64,000 nucleotides of DNA, from assembly GCA_008360975.2 (NCBI GenBank), contig CM039198.1:10870547-10934546 (forward strand), in the 5' to 3' direction. The stretch comes from Lichenostomus cassidix. Lineage: Eukaryota; Chordata; Aves; Passeriformes; Meliphagidae. The notes below the pieces were generated by a model. That model had not been told where the DNA came from. It was given only the letters and a program-made list of their open reading frames with translations, and searched no databases. This document shows positions 1 through 12,500 of the stretch, piece by piece. A program made the translations under genes and the position numbers. The stretch's first letter is position 1. Every line of letters starts with the position of its first letter.

Positions 1-1901
1 AAATGGGGGATTTGTCAGGTGCATCAGCTTCTCCACGTGTGAGCAGAAATGTTGGAAGAAATACTGGTTTCCAGTCTTGCCAGGATTTCAGAAGGTTGGT
101 TTTGGTCTGGTTTGGGCAAATCATACACAAAAATAAGATAATATTAGGTATAAACTGCCCAAATGTTTATTCTGTATAACCTTTACCTGGTGCTGGGTTG
201 AAACAAGAGAGAAGCACCACAAGACAACCCGGTCCCAGTGAGAAAGTGCCAGATCTGTGTTTGCACTGGGTTGTGGTGCCCTAGAGCAGCACTGGGCAGA
301 GGGATCAGGATCCAACTCCTCCCTATGCAAACACTGAAGGGCAAAGAAGAGTTTTTGGAGGTGGAGGGTAGAGTTTTGTTTCTTACTGGTTGTTTGTCCT
401 GGGTGTTGTCATTTTTATCACTTTGTGTGATGGAGTTAGGGTGGGAAACATGATTTGGGCAAGAAACGAAGAAATTATCAATTTACTGTGTTCAAACTCT
501 TGCGATGATTTTAATTATATTGCAGAGGTCTGTTATCTCTGCTGTAGCATGGACAGGTACTGGTGGAGGGGACTGATGTGAGGAAAAATCCATCAGGACT
601 TGCTTGAGCTTGGAAGTCTCCTGGAGGATGCTCCAGCAGAGATCTGCTCATTTCTCTGCTTCATTTTCTCCAGCTAATATTTCCCCAGGCGAGCTGTGCT
701 TGGGCTTGCAGGGGTGAGCAGGACCTTTCCTTGTTCCTGGCTTTGGGGGCTGGGACACTGTGGAGTAGGGAGGGAGGAAGCAGAGATTCCCATTGGCACT
801 GGGGCATCCAGCCTAGGGCAGTGTCCCAGGCAGGGATTATTCCAGGCAGGGAGTCCTGGAATAATCCAGAACAGTGGAATAATCCTTGTCCAGTCCTGGA
901 ATAATCCTTGGACAGTGCCCCAAGCAGGCTGGGGGACTGGGAGGGCACCTCTTAATTTTGCTGTTCCTTTCCTCTCAAACCTCTCCATCCCCCCAAAATC
1001 TGATGTTAATAATTCTGTCACCTGCCCTTATTTTGGAATATCGACATTTCCCACATCCCTGTGTTACCCTGTTGCTGTGCAACAGGGTGTGGGTATCACA
1101 TTACTGCACTTGGGTTTTCAGCCAGTGTTTGCAGATAACATGGGGTCCAGCCAAAGAAAATTAGCAGTGTGAATTGAACTCTGAAGTGGCCTTCCGAAAC
1201 GTGATATTTTAAATGAATAGAAAATCAGATAAGCTGGGAGGAAAGCTTCCTTCTGCTTGAGTTTAGGATGTGGGCTACTTTATATGTACTCATTATAAAA
1301 AAGTATTTTCACTTGGAAATTATTATTAGGACCAAGATGTCTCAGAGCACCAGCCTGGGGATAGAGAAGATTCCAGCCTGACACACATTCATGTGCTGAT
1401 TATCAAAGAGCTTCTGAGTTTTGGGACTGGATTATGCATTTCTGGTACTGAAACCTGCATCTGTGTGGCAGCTGGGGTCAGTGTTGGGTTTTCCTGCTGT
1501 TCCATGGCACAAATCACAGGTAATTGTAGTGGTGCTAGGCTTGAATTGGAGCCTGTTGAGCTGCAGTGTGGTTCTTTCCACTGGTTAAGCTGTTGTGACT
1601 TCACTCCTTACGGAAAAACTCCATTTGATGCTTTGTTACAATAGGAACTGTAATAATTTTGCTTATGGCTAATGTGGGTGGTGTGTTTTCAATGAAAGGA
1701 AAATGACTTTCATAGCAGGAGACCACAGGACTTTGGTGAGGGAAGGGCTGAGGGTTTGAGTGTAAAGTCAGTGTATTCCTCCCTTCTGTTCCAGGGCCAG
1801 CCTTCACCCACAGTGGTTGGTGCTTGCTGCTAAAGCCAAGAGGTTGAGTATTTGGGGATGTTGAGCATGGGGGTGGAAGAAGCTCTAGTGGTCACTGAAA
1901 C
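1..1901 (+). other. STX8: STX8 upstream intron, unique sequence
   Basis: Apart from the inverted repeat at 809-931, I see no exon, repeat or RNA gene. Assignment to STX8 rests on the + strand exon at 37480 and on that gene's known large introns. Confidence 0.5.
809..931. repeat. Imperfect inverted repeat built on TGGAATAATCC
   Basis: The left arm 809-846 (CAGCCTAGGGCAGTGTCC ... GGATTATTCCAGG) and the right arm 895-931 (CCTGGAATAATCC ... GGACAGTG ... CAGGCTG) are reverse complements with a few mismatches and small gaps. The loop holds two further TGGAATAATCC copies. I do not recognise the family. Confidence 0.7.
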
Positions 1902-2429
1902 TGCGGGAAAAACAAAAACCCTCCAACAACATTTTAATGTTAGAGAGTCAAGGCATTACTTTATTATCTGGCCAGGATGTTGTTCTGGCCAGGATGTACC
2001 ACAGAGATCATCTCATGCACACATAGCCCTGGTGAGCAGAGAGAATCATTCCATGACACATGGCTTTTACTAGATCTTTTTAGATATTTTATACAGTGAA
2101 AATACATAGAAATATATTGGGTCAGTGTTCATTGGAGCTGAGCAAACCCCCAGTATTCAGTTTCTCAATGGATCCAAATCTCCTCGCCTCTGATGTTAAT
2201 TGGATTTTTCATTCTTCAATTTTCCTATCAGTCCTTTCTGGACCAAATGTCTTCACCCCTACTGGAGGTGGTGTGGGGTCACAATAGCCACTGATGTCCT
2301 GCTGATGTTCTGCTGATAGCTCTTGATCTTTGGGTTCCTCCAGTCTGTTGATATGCTGAGTTTATCAGACCTCACCTGGTAGAGAAATGCCCTGGAAAGG
2401 AACCTAAAATTCCTTTTCCTGGGGTAACA
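1902..2429 (-). mobile_element. Solo LTR, 528 bp, reverse strand
   Basis: On the minus strand the element starts TGTTACCCCAGG and ends TTTTTCCCGCA, with a TATAAAA box (plus-strand TTTTATA, 2087-2093) and an AATAAA signal (plus-strand TTTATT, 1960-1965) about 125 bases further on. Flanks are AAAC on both sides (1898-1901 and 2430-2433), a possible 4-bp target duplication. Near its end it holds a short direct duplication of TCTGGCCAGGATGT (1967-1980 and 1984-1997). No retroviral coding sequence adjoins it. The LTR call is from structure and avian LTR style; the family is not known. Confidence 0.75.
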
Positions 2430-3085
2430 AAACCCTTTGACTAAAGTTATACAAAATTTTTAAACTGGTATATTTTTCAACACTAATGGCAGAGGTGCTT
2501 CAGAGCAGGGTGTTGTGCAGCCTGAATATTCCTTCTAATAAGTGACACTTGGTCACCTCCTGTTCTTCCCAGTTCATTCTCATCCCAAACACTTGCTTAA
2601 TTCCTTCCCTTCAGTTCCGTTCTCCACTTTCACAAACTTTTCAAAGTTCTCTGGTTCTTGACCAGACCTAGAGACAAGAGATGGATCCTGATCATTGGGT
2701 TTTCATAATGAGCTCTCCATTGCTTCCCTCCAGGACAGCTGTAGGGGCTTCACTCAGGTATGTGTTGATGGCTGAGTGTGCAGAAGTGCAGAGCTGAGGT
2801 GGCTGGGTGGTTCTGAGGTGCTTGGGAGCATTGCTAGGGAAGGGTCTGGTGCTGTTTGTTGGATCCCAGGAGCAGCTGCCTGGGACTTGTCCTCTCACAG
2901 CTCCTGCTGGTGCCTCTGGGTGCTGCTCTGACAGGAAATAAACATTTCCTCACGTGGAGCCACTCATGTGATGGGGCACAAAAACCCTCAGGGTGGCAGA
3001 GCTGAAGGTGCTGAAGAACCAAGGAAGCTCTTAGTTGCTGGTGCTGGCTTTGGGCTCCTCTCCTGGGGTCTCCAGCCTTCCATGG
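2430..3085 (+). other. STX8: STX8 upstream intron, nothing recognised
   Basis: Single-copy-looking sequence between an LTR and a CR1; no supported feature. Confidence 0.45.
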
Positions 3086-3595
3086 GAATCCCAAATCACT
3101 GAGGTTGGAAAATCCTCCTAGACCATTGAGTCCAAGCTGTGCCCAATGCCCACCTTGTCCCCAGCCCAGAGCACTCAGTGCCACAGCCAGGCCTTCCTTG
3201 GACACCTGCAGGGATGGGAACTGCAAACCTCCCTGGGCAGCTCCTGCCAAGCCCTGAGCACCCTTTCCATGGAGAAATTCCTGCTGCTGGCCAAGCTCCC
3301 CTGGCCCAGCCTGAGGCTGTTCCCTCTCCTCCTGTCCCTGTTCCCTGGAGCACAGCCTGACCCCCCAGCTGTCCCCTCCTGTCAGCAGCTGTGCAGAGCC
3401 ACAAGGTCCCCCTGAGCCTCCTTTGCTCCAGAATGAGCTCCTTTCCCAGCTCCCTCAGCCTCTCCTGGTTCTCCAGACCCTTCCCAGCTCTGTTCCCTTC
3501 CCTGGACACTCTCCAGCCCCTCCATGTCCCTCTTGTCCTGAGGGTCCCAGAGCTGCCCCAGCACTGGAGGTGCCCCAGCAGTGCTAGGGTGGCAC
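3086..3595 (-). mobile_element. CR1 LINE fragment, reverse strand
   Basis: The left edge is the reverse complement of a CR1 3' end (AATCACTGAGGTTGGAAAAT), followed by CR1 3' UTR and ORF2 end sequence (CTGGCCCAGCCTGAGGCTGT, then CCTCAGCCTCTCCTGGTTCT). It is very similar to 48790-49110. Open frames across it on both strands are by-products of the CR1 sequence. Confidence 0.88.
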
Positions 3596-6500
3596 AGAAA
3601 GGGAAAGGGGGTGCTTGATGCTGTGTTTTTGTATTTTCCAAAAGGGATGATTAGGAATGCTGGGAGAAAGTGATGGCAGTTTGGGCTTCTCTTACCCTTT
3701 TCATCTCCTTTTGTGGGTGTTTTATTAGTTTGTCTGGCTTTTTAGCAGTGCTAAAGTGTCACAAAAGTGGTGTTGCTGCTTCTGGAGCACTGATCCCCAC
3801 CAGGCACAGCCTTGCTGCTGGCAGGACCAGAAACCCTCTGGGAGAGTTTGGGGTCAGTTGGTGTAATTCTGCATCACCTCCTCACCTGGAAGGCTGCTCT
3901 GAAAGCCAGCAAAAGAGGGAGGCTGACATCTTGAGTCAGGACTGATTCCTCCTCTCTGAGCACTTGACACAGATTTTATCTCTGGGGCAGGTGCTGGGGA
4001 AAGAAAAGCAGGGGTTTAACCCAGCTCTGCACTGACCCGTGTCGGTGTGCAGCACAGAATCCTGGTGAGCTGTTCTCCACGTGCAGGGAGATGTTGGAGA
4101 GGTTTCTGTTTCACTTCATGGCATAAGGGAACTCTTTGTATGGAAATAACCCCCAGATCTGCCTTGTGCTTCCTACCCAGCTCTGTGTCCAGCTGAAATT
4201 GGTGTTGGAAGAGAATGGCAGGAGGTTTTATTCAGGTTGCATCCCTCAGAAGCAAACATAAACTAAAAATATAATAATCACAGTTGATTCAAAAGAAATC
4301 TTAGAGCTTTACTGTAAGCATAAGGCAGATTTCTCACTCTGCTTTGTGCTGAGTATTCACAGTGCAAGTGTGATGGCAAAGTACCCTGAACATCTGTGTC
4401 TCTACATGTTTTTATTCTGAAGGTAAAAATTGTTCCTCAGTCCCTGCTGAAAGAGAAGCTTTCAGGTTTCTGTGAATAATGGATAAAACCCCCCATTAAT
4501 GCTGGGGCTGAAGAACCTTTTAAAGAGAGCACGTGCTAGGCTTGCTCTGCTTCAGGCTTTCAACTTGTGCAAGATACCAAGCCAAATTAATATAATTTCT
4601 GATAGGTGTGGAGTTTTCCCTGTTTGATATTTTTTGAAGGTGGTTGTATTTATCTTTTTATCATACTCTCTGTGTATTTGGAAACTGAGTGAAGGAGGAA
4701 TACCATTCCTATCTACAAAGGCCAAGTGCAGGTGTGAGCCTCACCCTGTCAGACACACAGGCATCATCTCTCTAGGAAGGCAAATCCAGTTCCATGCACA
4801 AAATGTTCTGGAGCTTTTTCCTGCTGTCCAAGTCCCAGTGGGCACTTGGTGTCATCACTCTGCTGGTTTAAAGGGCCTTAATGAGTGGGTCTGAATCAGT
4901 GTTTGCTGCTGGTGGGCTGAAGGTGCTCAGCTCTTCTGCAGGGCTTGGTGACTCTTGGTCTGTCAGAGCTCATCCATGGACCTTGTTTGAGTGAAGGCAG
5001 AGGGACTCAGGATTTCTGTGGCCTGCCTTCTCCTGCAGCTCATTAACATCACCCACACTGTGACATGGTGACAGCTGAACAGTTTATCCCCTGAAGTTAG
5101 CAGGAAGATTAAGGAAAACTCTCATTTCAGAGTTGCCCAGAGCCTTTATAAGGGATGTATTTTAAACAAGCCTCCCAGTAGTGTTTAAAGAAATGTGAAG
5201 GGAAAAACCAGTTTTAGCAGGGATTAAATAGAGCAGCTGGGCATTAAAGGCAGCAGATCTGGTCTGCCTAAATCATCCAAATTTCAGACATTGCCAAACA
5301 CAAACACAGCCAAACCCCCATTCTTCAGTTTGGGATAAAAACATTTCATAAACTGACTGGCACTGCTGTCTTCAGTGAGAGGGTTGGGTTTTTGAAAGGG
5401 GGGAAGCTCTCCAAAAGCTCTCACTAGCAGTTATTGTGTGAAAATCAGCCACAGACACTGCACAGTTCTGGTCCTGCCCAACTGTCCTTGGTAACTCGGG
5501 CTGTCCATGGCTGCTCCACTGAGCTCCTGTCACATCCTCTGGTGTTTCCAGATCAAAGGGATGGTGGTAAACACTGAATTCTCCAAATTTAGCTTTGCTC
5601 AGGCGATCTTGGGTAAAACTGGGAGGTGTGTCATTGCTGGCAGCAGCTTCTTCTGCCTGAAGCTGCAAAGTGATGATCTGCTGACACAGCCAAAAGCTGT
5701 CCCCAGTGCTGCAGGGGCCATTGGCTTTGTGTTCCCTCCTGCTCTTCCTCTTGTTCCCCAAACCAAATCTGATTTTAACACCAGCTGAGGGAGTTGAGAG
5801 TCGAGCTGGTGGTGGCTCCTGTGTGTGCACAGTGGCTCAAAGGGATCCATGGATTGATTTGGTGCTCACTGTGCTATTCCCATGCACTCTGCTCTTCTGG
5901 TCTGTTTTAGGGGTTGGAAGACTCCCTTCTTCTGGAAGAAAAGGGGAAGGAGGGGGGGGAAGAGAAATCCAGCAATTTAATATGTTTCAGTGTTCCTGTG
6001 TGTCCTTCCCCACATTCTAAACATGAAAAATATCAGTAAGTTTCCCTTTGGCCCTGGGGGAAGAAAAAGGAGTCTCCAGCTGGAATTCAGGAAGGCCTGT
6101 TGGAGGAAGGAGCAGTGTCATGGGTTTGGGTTGATCCCTCTGGAGCACAAGTGCTGTGCTGAGAGTGAACAGCCGGTTCATGCACACTTAAACTGTCCTG
6201 AACCACCACCCTCCCCAATATTTCTTCATCCCTTCCACGTGGGAGAGAAGCACAGGAAAAAGAAACAACACTGGAAAAGGAGAGTTAGAAATCAAAAGGT
6301 ACATTTTGTCCTTTGTAAAAAGAAAGCACTGCTTCTTTTCTTTCTTTTTAATATTGCCTGAAATCATGGCTGTATTTTATTTTCAAGGTGCTTTTTAAGC
6401 GTGGGGTCAGCAGTAAGATTGGATGATCCTGCAGTCCTGTGCCTGGTAGTGATGCTGTTTCAGAGGAATGTGTTTTTCCCCTTCTAGACTTCTCCTTCAA

Positions 6501-9500
6501 ACAATTGCCCAACTGTTGGAAAAAAAGGTAGTGCTGCCTGAGGGGAGGAGGAGGAGGTGGAAGTGTTCCTGCCCAACCGCAGTGCTGCACGCAGGGAAGC
6601 CTCAGCTTCCTCAGTGGTGAGGAATCTCTCCCCTCTGGGCTTGTCCTGGGAGCAGAGGGTATCTTGCTCCTGGGTCTCCTCCTCAATCCCTGCAGGAGAT
6701 ACACCTGGTGCCCCTCAGGTGTGCTTTGCAAGGTGCTGAGTCCACATTTTGGCATCTCTGGAGCAATCATGTCTGTCTGTGATGCTGGGACTCGGCTCCT
6801 CCAAAAGGGTGGCTTTGCTCATTAGGTTCTCCTGCTCCTGAAAACAGCCCTGAGTGTTTGGTTTTTTTCCTTAAGTTGGCTTCTGACAGTCACTGATGAA
6901 CCCTTCTCCAATGTGGAATGCAGTGAATAAGGGAAGGACTGATGTTCCGCATCCATGTCCTCTCATCTGAGCTGCTCCTGGCTCAAGGTGTCCCTGCTGA
7001 AGGGGAGGAAGAGTTGTTGACCATGCAGTTCATAGGTATTCCTGCCCCTTTTGGGTAAGAACACCGAGCTCCTGGTGGTTGTGCCTGATTTGGCTTGGAG
7101 AAGCTGTCCTGAAGCTGTTCCTGTGCTGAGTGTGGTCCCTTTTTGCTGAGGTTTCCAAGGATAGCCTTTGACCTCTTGGGCTCCTCAAGGGACTGTGCTT
7201 GCTGTCCCATGTCTCTTGCATTTCTCTGATTTATTTTAGTTATCTCCCCACTTGTGCTCACTTTTCTCAGTGAGAGGGAAGTTGGTATTTTAATTTCCCC
7301 TGGAAATGAGTTCCTTTCATGGCACTTGTGTAGTTGGTGGCATTAATAAAACACATGTGTACCATCTCAAAATTTGGAGAACAAGAGAAAAATGTCTTCT
7401 GTGTGTTTCTGCGTTTAGGCACCAAATCCTTTCTTAGCAAACAGCTCTGGCTCTTGGGTTTGCTGTTTTCCGTTGTTGAATTCCTTACAGGAATAACACA
7501 GGCAGGGCTCTGCCCATGTGGGCTCCAGGAACCTGCTGTGGTCACAAGGCACTGAGTGTGGCACTGGCACCGAGCAGCCCTGGTGCCTGCAGCTCAGGCA
7601 GCTCCTCCCGGGGCGCTGAGCCCTGGATGGGCTGGAGGAGGGGATTCTGTGCCGAGTGCTCGGTGTGCTCAGGAAGGGGAGGCTGCCCTGGAAGTGAGGC
7701 CAGCGGATCCTGGCGTGCTGCATTCCTCCAGCTACTCCCCGTGGGCGCTGGTGGGATGATGGATATCTCAGCATCTTTGTTCTTTGTTTTCCCTCTAACA
7801 CTGGCAGAGCTTAAATCACGGCAAGAGAGGGCTTGACACTTCTCCAGTTACACAAACAAGTGGTGCTGCACTCAGCAGAGATGAACAGCGTGTCTCAGGA
7901 GAGGTGAGAGTGGAGCATGGATGCTGCTCCTTGGGAAAGGTCTCTCTGGGAGCCACGGCTGTGACGTGGGCGTTAAACTGGGAGGCATTGCAAAAATGGG
8001 GATGTGACTGCAGGGCCTGGGATGCTTTCCAGGAACAGCCTCACAAGGAGCTTATCGCTGTATGGTGTTTGGGATGGATCCTGATAAAATATACTGTGTG
8101 TTGTCAGACGCTTCACTAAAAGAAAATAGGAGACATTGGCTTACCTTTGTGCTTCTGCTGGTTCTTTCTCCTAAAATAATAATTCTCAGGGAAATAATAA
8201 TTTGTTCCAGCTTCATGGAGCAATCCCCCGTCCCCCAAACCTCAACAAGGAAAAATATGACTGCGTAGGTGCAGCTTCACCAGAGGAGGAGATCTCAAGT
8301 TGCACATTAATGTCAGGTTCTCAGCAGTAGCATGTGAATTTAGAGGAATCCAAGCTGTGGTATCAAAGGTGCTCTCTCCTGTACACCCAGGAGCAGCTCT
8401 GTTGTGGCTGCCATGGAATAGTTGTGGTCTGCTGGTCGCATTCCTGGCTCGCCCAAGGACTCGCTGTGTGGTTTTGGGCAGGGTTCTCTACCTCGCCCTT
8501 TGTTTCTAGGCCCCCCAAATGGTATTTCCCCTGTGATGGTGCTGGTGAACCTGAGCTGCTCTTCTCTGGAAGCTGATTTGCTGGAAGCCTGTGGGGTCTT
8601 TGATGTGCCACAAGATTCCTCTTGCCAGATCCTTCGTATTTTCTTCAGCATGGTTCAGGTCATGGTGTGATGAAGGTGGAGTTCCTGAAATGTTGTGTGG
8701 ATGAAGCCCTGAGTTTGCTTTTGATCCATTGAGCTGCAGCAAGGGACTGACCACGTCCTGAGCTCATCCCAAACCTGACCAAGTATTTGCTGGTTTGATG
8801 GGGAGAGAATCAGCCTGAGGTGGAGCAGGTGACAACTGTGCTTGGGGCCAAGACAAGTCACGACACCTGGACACAGCTTTGTGAAAAATGCTCTCTGAAC
8901 TTTGTTTCAGAAGAATGAATTGGAGGGGAAGAAGGTCCAGAGAAGAAGTGAGGGCTGTGGAGGTTGGTGGGGAAGCACAGAGAGAGCTCTGATGCCTGGG
9001 CTGTGTAGTCTGGCCAGCTGCGAATGGGTTGGAGAAAATGGTTTGCTTTCTGTTCGTGTTTTGGCAGTAAAATATTGGGGAGGGAAAAAACTACTGAAGC
9101 TGAAGAAGGATATTGGTTCAAGAAAAAAATGGGAATACATCAACCATAAATAGTACAGATGAGAAAATTGCTTTTTTTTTTCTTTTTTAACTGAGAGATG
9201 AGAAATTCCAGAGAAGCTTCCAGAAAAAATGGGCAAAAAGTTATCAGTTCCTGAGGTGGAGTTTAGTAAAAAGTTTGTGATTTGATAGAGAGGGAACTGG
9301 CCTGGATCTGCAGGTTTTTCTAGGGTTTCTATCTGAGGTTTCTGGGGTTTCTATCTATATGTGCTCCTATTTCAGAGTAATAAAAGCAGCTAAACTGTGT
9401 TTAGAACTGATTATTTAATGTATAACACCAACAATGAAAAACCAGCTGTATTTTGAATCTAGAGAGTGGCAAAACCAAGTACCAATTATTTTCATTCTTT

Positions 9501-12500
9501 TGTTCTATCAAAAGATCTTATTATCAAAAAATTATCAAAAAAATCTTTGTGTGCCCTGAGAAGGCCACTGGATTGTGTGAAGCACAAAGATGCACCCAGG
9601 GAAGGAACCTGCAGTCCAGGCAGCCCAGAAAAAATCTGCCCAGTCTGGTCACCAGCACTGGGGGAGTGAAGGAGATTACCATTAATAATTTCTAACCTTC
9701 ATGAGCATACATTATGCTGCTAATTTTTTCCTGCTGCTGAATTCATGTCAATGTTGGAAGTATAAACAATTCCCTGAATAAAATTGTGTTTGGTTTGCCT
9801 TGTCCCACGGATTAACAAATCTGATTACTGCATTTAAATTTAATGCCCAAAAAATTCCCTAAATGAATGATTCAGTGTGAGGCCATGAGCAGATGTAATT
9901 ATCTATGAAAACTAATGAATCATGTCGTTAGGAGAGTTCTCCTTGCAGCTGTCTCCAATTAATCCGTCCGTCAATGCTGGAGTAACGACGTCGTAATCCC
10001 AGGGTAAGGTACTGCAACATCCCTGCTCTCCCTCGGCCTCTGCAGCAGCCACACTGAGGAAGGAGGGATCTTCCCTCACTTTTGGGTTGTATTTTTGGGA
10101 AATGAAAAGCACTGAGGATGTGTTTTGCCAGTACTCGTGTGGTGGAGTGGTGTTTGATTTGACTGCATCCCTTTCATATTTTCCCAAACAGCGAAGTGTT
10201 TACACAGAGTGAGTTTTGGGGAGGATTCAAAGCTTTGCCCGCCCTGCTCATTTTGTCTGTCAGTGCTCTGAGCTGGGATCAGGGTGTTTGCTGAGCAGCT
10301 CCCTTCTGTGTAAGCCAAGTCATAGTTTGCTCTGGTACTGCAAGAGTGGATCAAGGAGTTTTCCCCTCTCCAGATAAGTGGCGGAAGATGTTGAGTCTTT
10401 AACAAACAGCTCAAATGTCCTGGAAAGAGCTGAGTGAAAGAGTTAAGTATTAAAGGAGGCTTCTAAAAGCCTGGAGAGCAGGGACTTTCTCTTGCCCAAG
10501 TTTCAGTGTTTTGGTACCCATGTGGCAGCTGGTCCTTGCCTCTCCACCAGGTCAATGTGCTTGATCATTATTTCCATCTTCATTATTTTGTCTGTCAGTA
10601 ACCTGAGTTTTCCCAGGCTGGGGCTAATGTAACAAGAGGGTTCCATGCCAAATGTAGGTGTGGAGCAGTGGTAAATCAGTCTCAGTTTTGTGAGCTGCTG
10701 CAGTTGGGCTGTGCACAACACACCAAGGGATGCCCAAGGTTGCTGTCAGTGCTGTCAGTCCCACAGTTTAACTGTGGGTGGTGGGGAACTGAGAACTGCT
10801 CACAGTTGTGTGAAAATAAGCTCCATGCATAGTTTGCCCTGTTGCAGAATAAGGATTTTGGAGGGAAGAAGGAGTGAATCCCTCACCTGGAGGAGGGATG
10901 TGGTTCAGCTCTTCAGGGTTAAATGTGGACAAAGACGACAACTGCTGGGCATCTTTTCCCACATCGTGTTTCCCAGTCTCTGTGGGTGTGGAGAGCTGGA
11001 TAAAGATGTGTGGGTTGAAGACCTGCAGGAGAGGGAGAGTGTGTCTCACTCCCTTCCCTGCAGAGAGGGAAGGGCAGAGGCTCAGTGTGGGGCTGCTCCT
11101 GGCTGACCAAACCCCAGGCAGGAGATTTGTTTTTACAGGGAGCCTGACTCACTGGCAGTGGTTCCCCTGCTAGAGCAGAACTGGCTGGTTCCTTGTACAA
11201 ATTGAGCTCCTGCTGGGAGTGGAGTCGTTCCACCTCAGGCTCACAATAACATTGGCTCTGTCCCGCATTGTCCCATCTATTGATGGGATCTCCTGCGAGG
11301 AGAGCCTCACTTAAAACCAGCATTGAAAGGGAAACCGAGCAGATTGCAGGGTATTAACGACTTCTTCACATTCCTGGGGTGCTGGGAAGGGAAAGAGAAG
11401 TCGGGCTGCTGGGATTCCTGCTGAGCAATGTTTGCTTTGTAGTGCTGAAGCTTTGGTGCTGCTGGACAGACACGGTCCCAGCACAGCGCTGGCATGTAAG
11501 GTATGAGGCATCTGTCAGGCTGGTGGCTTTGGGCTACCTGTAATTGCAATTAACAGCAAGGAGACAAAAAGTCACTGGGCTGGAGGAAGGGGGGCAGAGT
11601 TGGAGTGAATCTGGTGGAGTGGGGAGGGCACTGTGAGCAGCGTGGCCTCTCCCCAGCACGAGGAGCGTTGTGAAAACACCCAAGTTCGTTTTCATGGTGA
11701 TCAGAGCCAGACCAAACGGGATTTTCCTGTGCGCTGAGGGGGACTTCCTATAAAAGGGCTGTGTAAAGTTTGTTTATGAAAGTGCAAACCTAGAGAATTG
11801 CAGAGAGCAGGAGTTGACAAAGGAGCAGCAGTTTTTGCTTTTCCCAGTGAGAGTGCGCTCGTAGATCCACGGACAGCGTGACCCCAAACCCAACTGGAGT
11901 CGCTGTGCACGGAGAGGGAGCTGGTTTGTTGTACCACCTGTACTGCACTGTGTTCTCTTAGCTATTTTAATAGCTAATTAATCTTGATTTGCTTGGATTT
12001 AAGATGGTTTTTTTCTCTTTTGGCACATATGTGCAACCTATTATATCATAAATCCCACACATTTCAGCAAATGTCATCCTGATTGTTCCCTACAGCACAG
12101 CATCCTACTAGGGAAACATTCAAGGTCAGGAACTTGGATTCTTTAACCACTGTACTCAAGGAAGCCGATTTATTGTTCTGTCGCAGCAGAACAGGGTAAT
12201 TTCTTTTGGATCTATATCACACTGGCAGCCAATCTGGAGAGGTCAGAATTGCCTTAACGCTGCAGGGTTTGTGGGTGCATTAATGTGTCTTAGTAAATTA
12301 ACTGTTGCACCCCACAGATGCCAGCACAAGGCATTTCTGAGTATTTAGTGCTTTTGTATTTCTCTAGAAGCAGGAATTATTTTTGTGCACTCAGTGTTTG
12401 ACCTGTGTCTTATATCCTAAAATCGATACAAGTATTCCTTGTCCTTTTTCCTTGTGTCTCTTGAAGGGTTTGAAGGAGTTTGCTTGGGGCTGGAGGAAGT

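Noticed and set aside
3096..3641. 181-codon minus-strand open frame
   Set aside because: It overlaps a CR1 and its reading is decayed CR1 ORF2/3' sequence with no start context of its own.
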